Under the pieces are notes generated by a model, which saw only the letters and a list, made by a program, of their open reading frames with translations, was not told where the DNA came from and did no database searches. Both the position numbers and the translations under genes were made by a program. Shown here one piece after another: positions 8,201 to 14,368 of a stretch of 14,368 nucleotides of DNA. The stretch is from positions 1-14,368 of the forward strand of contig JADGJL010000756.1 of the NCBI GenBank assembly GCA_027600665.1. Reading direction: 5' to 3'. The DNA is from Irineochytrium annulatum (taxonomy: Eukaryota; Chytridiomycota; Chytridiomycetes; Chytridiales; Chytridiaceae). Positions within the stretch are counted from its first letter, which is position 1. Every line of letters begins with the position of its first letter.

Positions 8201-9182
8201 ATATCCCCCGTACATGCGAAGTCGACAAATGGCACACCAGGGCCTCCGACGGCGACACTGCTACCACCGCCTACAAACGGGTTCGCGACCGTCCCGCTAC
8301 CGCAAGGTACCTCCGGAGTTGCGGGAACCGGCCAACCATTGGGGAGTATCCGCACCTCCCACGGCTTCGGTGGTCTCGGTGGCGTCGGTATCACAGGCGT
8401 CGGGGCCTCCTGCCTAAGCCGGACAAGCTCCCGCGGAGCTGGTGGTGGCATCAAGGAGGCTGCATCCAGGCGGCGGAGATCCACCGCCTCGGAGGCCGTC
8501 GATCTCGGAGGCGGCATCAAGGAGGTTCCATCGAGACGGCGGAGATTCGCGGCCTCGGAGGGCGTCGGGCTTGGGAAGCTGTCGAGGGCAGGAATGACTG
8601 CGGGTTCGTCGTCGTCGTCGTGAGGCGGGGTTGCGGCCACGAGAATGATGGACTTGCGTCGGCTCGGGCTGGCGTACAAGGGCGGGGAGAATGCGGCTGC
8701 TGGGGGGGAGAAATGTCGCGGGGAGCGTGGTGACGCATCAATATCGTCGAGCCGTGTTCGACCGGATGACTGGGAGTTACCATCTGTTCACTGATCAGTA
8801 TAAAGAATAATGATAAGAATAACTGACCATGCCTGCTCACGCTGCAGAAGTTCAGACTCTTCCTCATCTGCGACGACTTCTGCGACGAGGGAACCTCCGG
8901 CGACGACAGTATCTCCTCCACCACCGCTGGAGCCTCCCCGCCCATAGAGCCAGCCGACGACGTAATCCGCTTGCCTTCCTGGGAGCCACCGCTCACTCCG
9001 GGGCGCTTCCGCTTCATCCGTCGTCCCGGGGATTCGTTTGATCTCCCGGGCCGGTTGATTGTCTCCATAGCATCCAACACCCTCCTCATCGCATCCGTGG
9101 GCACGGCCTCGGTCTCAACGGCTTCGGGCTTCGGTTGTGCGCTTGAATCCAGTGGGAGCACCTCCAGACAGCCATCTGACAT
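5278..9182 (-). CDS. Large disordered KPW-repeat protein with tandem C-terminal zinc-knuckle-like units, function unknown
   Basis: Not recognised. Exons, in order of translation: 9182-8828 and 8783-5278, joined in phase 1 across a 44-nt intron (donor GTCAGT, branch ACTGAT, acceptor ACAG); 1286 aa. Seen: RRVLDAMETINRPGR followed by a basic run RRMKRKRP (possible NLS); a tandem 22-residue duplication (SEAxxLRRLDxxSLMPPP); PPRPPKPWEV near residue 258; many TP dipeptides (about 250-570); a dense array of KPW(E) motifs between residues 757 and 1180; and two C-terminal copies of CPxC-x13-CxxC (cysteines 1225-1245 and 1261-1281). The rest is Pro/Ala/Ser/Thr-rich and predicted disordered. AMRRVLDAMETINRP weakly recalls the short motif of Nup153/POM121/Nup1-type nucleoporins, and PPKPWE recalls the start of Pex13; neither is enough to assign function. 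An alternative donor (GTGAGC, 12 nt upstream) gives the wrong phase. Confidence 0.8.
5296..5466 (-). other. Two tandem Cx2C-x13-Cx2C zinc-knuckle-like units
   Basis: Both units have the form C-P-x-C-(13)-C-x-x-C with an internal G and a shared xLC before the last pair, separated by 15 residues (VEGMASDGGGDVGHN). Eight cysteines fit two four-cysteine zinc sites. They lack the Trp and spacing of RanBP2 fingers and the His of RING or CCHC fingers. Zinc binding is inferred from cysteine spacing only. Confidence 0.65.
5590..6870 (-). repeat. KPW(E/x) motif array, 15 copies
   Basis: On the minus strand the array encodes copies reading roughly (V/I)Gx-KPW-(E/x)-(K/x), one every ~28 residues. Variants in order are KPWQ, KPWE, KPWL, KAWE, KPWE, KPWS, KPWE, KPWD, KPRE, TPWE, QPWS, KPWT, KPWE, KPWE and KPWV. 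A sixteenth copy (KPWE) lies apart at about 8356-8367. Spacers are Pro/Ala/Ser-rich and differ from one another, so this is a conserved short linear motif in diverging spacers rather than recent DNA amplification. Tryptophan and the preceding proline are the best-kept residues. Confidence 0.88.
8447..8578 (-). repeat. 66-bp in-frame tandem duplication (two units)
   Basis: Units 8447-8512 and 8513-8578 both begin GGCATCAAGGAGG and align along their length with scattered substitutions. They encode the 22-residue unit SEAxxLRRLDxxSLMPPP plus four residues, twice. The period is exactly 22 codons, so the frame is kept. Divergence between the units indicates the duplication is not recent. Confidence 0.8.
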
Positions 9183-9204
9183 TTGCGTCCGACTAAGAAA
9201 TCTG

Positions 9205-9907
9205 ATGCCAGCACCGACTCACTTCCTCTCCCTGCGGTGTCGGGGTGCACTCCTGCAGCCGTTCCATGCTGGCACCTCCGGCCGCCATCCAAACATTGTT
9301 CAGCATCTGATCAATCCAAACCAGGTCTTTCGTGCGAGAGTGACTGTCGCTCACCGTGATCAGATTCACCTCACATTGCTGATCATGACCATACGCCATG
9401 AGCGGGAGCCCGAGTTTATCGAAGCCTTTTTCGAGCTAAAAGAGGTACTTCCTATATCCAGGATACACCTTGATAGCAGCGCTTTCGCAGGTTATGAACA
9501 ATTACTACCCGGCCCCCGAGGGATTGACCATAAACCTAAAAGGCGTCGGCACCTTCAACAAAGGTCGAGTGGTGTACGCCCAGCCCAACGTCGACACGAA
9601 ATACTTCCAGGAGCAACGGCAAGTGCTGATTCTCTTCGCGCAAGAGCTGCAGAACCGCTTCGCAGCACAGGGCCTTGTGGACAGGAGCTACAAGTTTGAG
9701 CCGCATGCGACGCTTGCGAAGGTTGTGACGAGAGGGAAGAGAGGCCGTGACGGCGGGGAGGTGATTGCTCCGGAGGTGTACGAGCCTTTCAAGGATTACG
9801 ATTTCGGCGCACACTCGATTGTGTCCTTGGACTTGGCTAGCATGCACAAACCGAAGGCGGCGGATGGATATTATCATTGCGAGGCATCCATTCCGTTCAT
9901 TGACTAA
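9205..9907 (+). CDS. AKAP7-like 2H phosphoesterase (2'-5' RNA ligase-like domain)
   Basis: Exons 9205-9444 and 9491-9907 (46-nt intron, GTACTT..GCAG, phase 0) give 218 aa. The 2H family cleaves or ligates 2',5' and cyclic phosphodiester bonds in RNA or small nucleotides with two HxT/Sx motifs. Both are present: HLTL (55-58) and HATL (152-155, in FEPHATLAKV). AKAP7-specific landmarks are PTHFLSL at the start (like PNYFLSI), INLKGVGTF, ALEELK-like FFELKE, and the closing DGYYHCEASIPFID, which matches the human AKAP7 YYHCESSI block. A stretch of about 14 residues between the first strand and first helix (residues 11-28) is extra relative to AKAP7. The PKA-anchoring helix of mammalian AKAP7 is not visible. 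It is divergent from the KPW-repeat gene by only 22 bp and convergent with NPT1. The substrate is unknown. Confidence 0.9.
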
Positions 9908-9939
9908 AGTTTGTTGCAAGTGTGTGAATTGATAATATT

Positions 9940-9945
9940 AATAAA
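9940..9945 (+). terminator. Poly(A) signal AATAAA
   Basis: A canonical AATAAA lies 33 bases after the stop of the 2H phosphoesterase gene, in the 65-bp AT-rich gap between two convergent genes. The position suits cleavage before, or just inside, the 3' end of the opposing NPT1 gene. Confidence 0.6.
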
Positions 9946-9972
9946 TACATCCTGATCGAAAGATATCAAGAT

Positions 9973-11454
9973 TCATTCGAAGCCATAATTAGGATAAACC
10001 CTTTCAAAGTCCTTCAAAATATCAATAAGGCCTTCGTCCCAGCATGTCATCTTTCCACTTGCGTCCGACAGCTTAAAGCAAGCCACGCCATCGGCCTCCG
10101 CCATCTTAATGACAATGTCCAATTTTGATTCAAACGGATTCGAGATAGCGGTCCCGACACCGAACAAAGCGTTCTTAATTCCATCTAGCTCCGTTGCTCG
10201 GACAGCGTGTTCTTGAGTCAGCTGCCTGATGCCGTCCGAATCAAGCCCGTCGCTATGCATGACCGTTTTCCCATGCATCTTGACGCCAAGCGCCAGCAGC
10301 CTGTCCACGAACCGATGAGGGTCGCCGGAATCTTGTCGGAAATTGATGAGCCCTGACGCGTCGTAAGTCCGCACGACCGACCCCCCCTCCCCCTGCAAAA
10401 TCCACTTCACGAAGCGGCCCGTGCCGAATGCGTCGGTCAGCGCCAGCAGCGGCCAATTCGGAAACGCGTCGAACCAGCAGCTTAAAGCTTCCACCGTGCC
10501 TGAGCACACGCTCGCCTTCACGTCCTCGACCGTTAATGTCGACGCGGCGGCGTGTGAGTGTAGGTCACGCCGGGCGATGGCTTCAAAGAACATAAACCAC
10601 TCGTGCGCGCAAGTCCCAACGGGTTTTTGGCCCCTGCTCCTGGCATGGAGAACATTTGACGTCAATATTGACTTCGACAGGCCCGTGGCGACGCGTTGGT
10701 GGACGGCCGCAGACCTCCTTCGGCGCGTGCCCATCTCCGTTAAGGTCGACCCTAGCCGGAGATCCTCTGCGACGAGGCGGTTGAAGTCTGCGACAACTGC
10801 GTCGACCTTGAGAGCTTCCTCTTCCGCTTGCACGGGTGAGAATGCCGCGTGATAGCACTCCGAAACCATCGCCATCAACGGGACCTCTATTATTTTGCCC
10901 GTTATCATTACAACATGCCGGAAACTTGATTCGAACCTAACAAAATGGCTGCGCGCCAGGGGCCTCTAATCTCTATCTGTAGCTGTGAGGATTCATCAAG
11001 GTTCAAGCTGACCGTGCATCCATCGAAGGAGAACGACCTCAAGAACCTCTCGTGGGTGGCCAGGCGGCCTGCGTGGGTCTCGTCCTCCGATTTAGCACCG
11101 TATACGCTGCTGCTGAGACACTTCATCAGAAAGTCCACCTCATCAGGCTCAAAAGTGAGCGCGAGGTAGGTCTGCACGGCGCGGCGGACGGTCCGAATGA
11201 AGTCGTTGGCGGCTTCGGATGAGGGGAACGTCAGAGCGTGCTTGCGATCGCGGAAGCGGTACACTACCCTCATGGCGCCCTTTTTCGACGTGATCGCGGC
11301 GTATTGCATTGTAAACTACAAGAGGTTAGTATGCAACGCGATCGGATTGTACCGACAATATCGCAGAAAAGGGCTCTCCGCTTACCTTATAATAGTCATT
11401 ATCAAGCAGCGACAGGAGCGACATCCCCTCCCCAGATCCTATCGCGGCCGTCAT
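9973..11454 (-). CDS. NPT1: Nicotinate phosphoribosyltransferase
   Basis: Makes nicotinate mononucleotide from nicotinate and PRPP with ATP; the first step of Preiss-Handler NAD salvage, cytosolic/nuclear. Exons, in order of translation: 11454-11386, 11315-10937 and 10886-9973. Introns are 70 nt (GTAAGC..TAG, branch TACTAAC, phase 0) and 50 nt (GTTCGA..TAG, branch ATGATAAC, phase 1). The product is 453 aa (yeast Npt1 is 429). Landmarks: SLLDNDYYK-FTMQYA at the start; RGPWRAAILLEVPLMAMVSE, restored exactly by the second splice; EMGTRRRRS (family EFGTRRRRS, so Met replaces Phe); TSNV; GTCAHEWFM with the catalytic, phosphorylatable His at about 244; RQDSGDP (333-339); HSDGLD; VIKM; and KLSDASGK. 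All active-site blocks are present, so the enzyme should be functional. It is divergent from the Rab gene by 161 bp. Confidence 0.96.
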
Positions 11455-11615
11455 ATCAGCTTCACGCGGTGGTGGCTGGTCAACACGAAAAAGCCTTGCG
11501 CCAAACCGAACTAGACGTCGAACGAACGGAACCACCCTTAAGTTCACAGCGGCGCCCGTGAGGCCTCCTCTATCGGCGGTCCACGAGCTGACGCTTCCCG
11601 CCTGGCCGCGCTTCA
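11455..11615. promoter_or_regulatory. Divergent promoter between NPT1 and the Rab gene
   Basis: A 161-bp region between two start codons must serve both genes. It is GC-rich and without an evident TATA box. I see no named factor site. Confidence 0.45.
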
Positions 11616-14368
11616 ATGCGGAAGGAGATTGCCAAGGTATGAGGGAAGCCCATGGCATGTCAGGGAGGCACCGACACGGACAGGCCGCTGGCTCTCTTGC
11701 GCATGCATCCTTGTCCTCATGCTGGCAGATGCTGATGATGCTGACGACGTTCGTTTAGGTCGTCATCCTGGGAGATGGTGGCGTTGGGAAAACCTCTTTG
11801 AGACATCAGGTAGGACTCCACTTTCTTATTTAAACCCGCTAATTCAATTAAATTTTGGACAGTTCCTACACAAAAAGTTCGCCAGCAATTACAGGGCGAC
11901 CATTGGCGCGGACTTTATCACGAAGGAAATTGTGTTGAAGGATGAGAACCGGACCATTCTGGTTCAGCTTTGGGACACGGCAGGTCGGTAGTCTTCTTGA
12001 GAACGCGAACAAAAAGAGAGCAATAGGCTGATATGCTTTGTAGGACAGGAGCGGTTTCAAAGCTTAGGAGTAGCATTTTGGAGAGGGGCTGATGCATGCA
12101 TGTTGGTAGCCTGATCTATTTGCGGCATACCGGCCGGATTCTTATCAAAGCTTGCAGCTTGGTATACGACGTGACGAACGCGGCGTCGTTGGCGAACCTC
12201 CCCAATTGGCTATCGGAGTTCCTGGTCCAGGCCGACATCACCGACCCAGACACCTTCCCTATCGCCGTCATCGGCAACAAGATCGACGCGGACGGCGAGC
12301 GGGTCGTGACAATGAAACAAGGGCGCGACATGGCCAGGACGCTCCGTCAGACCTGTATAGAGATCGGTCGGAAGCGGAGGATCGAATTGGAGGCGTACCG
12401 GTTGCGAGCTGCGGAGGCCGTCGTTGCTGCCGTCGCGCAAGGGAGCAAGATTAGGAGGGGGAAGTGGGGGTCGACGTCCGACGCTTTGCCGCAGAAGACA
12501 GCGAGGAGAAAGCGGAGCTCGTTGTCAGGAATGGCCGTTAGGGAGCCGACGGCGGAGGGGTCTGGGTCTGGCCGGAGCGACCAAGCGGAGCCTCCTTCAC
12601 TCTTACCGCGGATAAAGAAGACGCCGTCACCTCCGCCCACAGCACCCACCTCCTCCCGCCAGTCTCCTTCGGCGACTACGCCGCCGCCCCATTCCGGTCC
12701 GCCTTCAACGAATTCGACGTCGTCCGTCTTAAAATCGGCCGCCGCGGCAGTAGCGGCGCCAGCTTTGACCTCCGAGCAAGCACGAAATCAACCACCTCCA
12801 GCACCTGCCGGAACCGCTGGGAACTTTGGGAAGGACAAGCCCGCGAGGATGTTCGGCGTCCAATCGAGACCGGACGACGTCGTGATCTCATCGGCGGCGG
12901 CCGATCTTCCTGCTGCAGTCGCGGAAGCAACGTCCTCAGTCATGATCCCTAACTCGCTACAGAGGCGGAGCATGAGCTTGAATTACCTAGCCGACATGGG
13001 TCGGCAGCGGGACGGCCCGGACTCAGACTCAGACGACGAGAGAGGCCACGCGTTCCCGAAGTACTCGCCGCCGTCCGAGCACCTCATCACAACGCTTACC
13101 TTTAAGTCGGCCTTTGGGCGGCGTGGAGGCGAGGAGAGGGAATCTCACTCGGCGGAGATTCTTTCGGACGATTATAAAAGCGGCGGTATTTACTTCAACC
13201 CGTTCACGATAGACTCGGATCCGAGGACGAACGACTCGACTACGAATGAGGATGCCCACACAACGGAGGAGAACGTCACCGATGGCGAGGCGGATTGTAG
13301 TCACGCCGATGACGAGCAAAGTGCCACTCCGTCGGCCATCTCAACCCCAGCTCTCCCCGAAAAAGCTGGTCACATTCTAGCTCATCCTGCTAAAGCCGTG
13401 TCGGAACTAGAAAACACGCCGACGGATCACTTTACCATCATCACCGACCGCCAAATCCTCTCGAACCTTTTCGACGACCCCGGTTCACCTGCGATAACCC
13501 CAACCATTGCCATCCTTACCCGTCCGCAAGCGCCGTTAAGCCCCGCTCGTGTAGACTCACCCTACGGTTCCTATACGGACGAGTCGCACCACGCCACCCC
13601 TCTCTCTCCCCGCAACCACTTCACCGGCGCGGCCGCACACCCGGTCGGCTCTGTCTCCTCCTCGGGCTCCCCGCGGTCTGGCCACCGATTTCCGACCCCG
13701 GCACGGTCGACGAAGTCCCGCCTCACGCGGCGGAGCTCAATCATGTCGCATTATACCACCGCCAGCGAGTTCTCGGAGTTCACGGCGGAGCATGAGGCCG
13801 ACGACTTCGGAGCCATACTCACCGCGTCCAAAGCCGACGTGCGCCGAATGCCGAGCGGGGACGACGAGGAGAGCTGGTCCGGGGACCAGCAGCTCGAGGC
13901 CGTCGTCAACGCGCTCCGCAGCACGGGCGGTGGTGGCGTCGCCGGCGATCGGAGGAGCGTGAGTTCGACTGACACGCTGAAAGGCGCGATCAGGACGCTT
14001 CTCGGCGGTGTCGTCGGGATTGGTGGGGAGCACGACACGGCCACGAAGGTGATGGCGACCGTTAACGGCGGCAACAGCGGCACGGCGGTCGCAAGGGAGC
14101 TCAGGCCTCTCCGTCACGGCATCTCGACGTCCAGCCTCCGGGCCATCCCAAACGACGACGAGGAGAACACCCCGCTTGTCGGGATGCGGCCCATGGTGGT
14201 TTCGGCACCGACCACGGCGCCGACGTCCGCCGCAACGTCGTCCTCGCAGACACCGGAACCGACGCGCGTTGTCGCCACGTCGACGGGCGCGACGTCACCG
14301 GCCACGGCCGCGGGGGCGGACGAGTGGGAGGGCGAGGCGCACCCGCGCGGGTCGGCGGGGCCGTTGAT
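11616..14368 (+). CDS. Rab7-like GTPase with degenerate G5 and very long disordered C-terminal tail (3' end outside window)
   Basis: Exons 11616-11636, 11759-11809, 11863-11983, 12044-12101 and 12158 to the window end (phases 0, 0, 1, 2); at least 820 residues. The Rab domain is complete: GDGGVGKTS (12-20, P-loop), YRATIGADF (34-42, switch I, Rab7-specific), WDTAGQERF (61-69, catalytic Gln intact), [18 protein letters not shown], and GNKID (123-127). At the ETSAK position the sequence reads EIGRK (152-156). After about residue 175 comes a basic segment ([10 protein letters not shown]), then Ser/Pro/Thr-rich disorder with SP/TP sites, an acidic DSDSDDE (372) and a basic-Ser cluster RLTRRSSIM (about 605). 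Whether it ends in prenylatable cysteines cannot be seen. Rab7/Ypt7 acts in late endosome and vacuole fusion; the tail suggests a specialised paralogue. Every codon from 12159 to 14366 was read and none is a stop. Confidence 0.88.

Noticed and set aside
5345..8623. Several plus-strand open frames of 100-220 codons opposite the KPW-repeat gene
   Set aside because: They mirror the KPW array (recurring Ser-His/Gln-Gly-Phe and Leu) and have no family resemblance; the minus strand has one continuous 1167-codon frame.
8971..9204. Upstream extension of the 2H phosphoesterase frame by 78 codons
   Set aside because: No ATG is required there, the sequence is antisense to the first exon of the repeat gene, and similarity to AKAP7 starts just after the ATG at 9205.
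10925..10937. GGTTCGAATC, resembling a tRNA B box, on the minus strand in NPT1 intron 2
   Set aside because: No A box, acceptor stem or cloverleaf can be formed around it, and the segment is explained as the exon 2/intron 2 border.
11455..11658. N-terminal extension of NPT1 to an upstream in-frame ATG at 11658
   Set aside because: It would overlap the first exon of the Rab gene and add residues absent from the family; the ATG at 11454 gives the usual N-terminus.
1..14368. Search for CRISPR arrays, IS ends, integrase or viral genes
   Set aside because: No regularly spaced identical repeats, terminal inverted repeats or mobile-element proteins were seen; all large frames are explained by eukaryotic split genes.

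Overview
The window looks like nuclear DNA of a fungus, most likely an early-diverging lineage such as a chytrid, although a basidiomycete cannot be excluded from sequence alone. It is GC-rich and gene-dense. The genes are split by very short introns (44-122 nt, most 44-75) with GT...AG ends and fungal branch sites (CTAAC, CTGAY). There are no bacterial operons, Shine-Dalgarno sites, tRNAs, rRNAs, CRISPR arrays or transposons that I can see. Most genes had to be assembled from several exons in different frames; exon coordinates are given in each entry.

Layout, left to right: (1) the 3' exon of an AusD-type SAM-dependent methyltransferase (+). (2) A probable Sfr1/Mei5 recombination-repair protein (+) with two small upstream exons. 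(3) SRP9 of the signal recognition particle (-), convergent with (2) and divergent from (4). (4) The mitochondrial Hsp70 escort protein Zim17/Tim15/Hep1 (+). (5) A 1286-residue, mostly disordered protein of unknown function (-), with 16 copies of a KPW(E)-type motif and a C-terminal pair of Cx2C-x13-Cx2C zinc-knuckle-like units. (6) An AKAP7-like 2H phosphoesterase (+), whose ATG is only 22 bp from the ATG of (5). (7) Nicotinate phosphoribosyltransferase NPT1 (-). (8) A five-exon Rab7-like GTPase (+) whose last exon is open for 2.2 kb to the right edge of the window, giving a Rab domain with a degenerate G5 motif fused to a disordered tail of at least ~640 residues.

The genes do not form a pathway. 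This is an ordinary housekeeping neighbourhood: DNA repair, protein targeting to the ER, mitochondrial chaperone, NAD salvage, RNA/nucleotide phosphoesterase and vesicle traffic. They sit as divergent pairs sharing short promoters and convergent pairs sharing short 3' regions. The two unusual proteins are the KPW-repeat/zinc-knuckle protein and the long-tailed Rab. Nothing resembles a defence system or a biosynthetic cluster, apart from the lone methyltransferase at the left edge.
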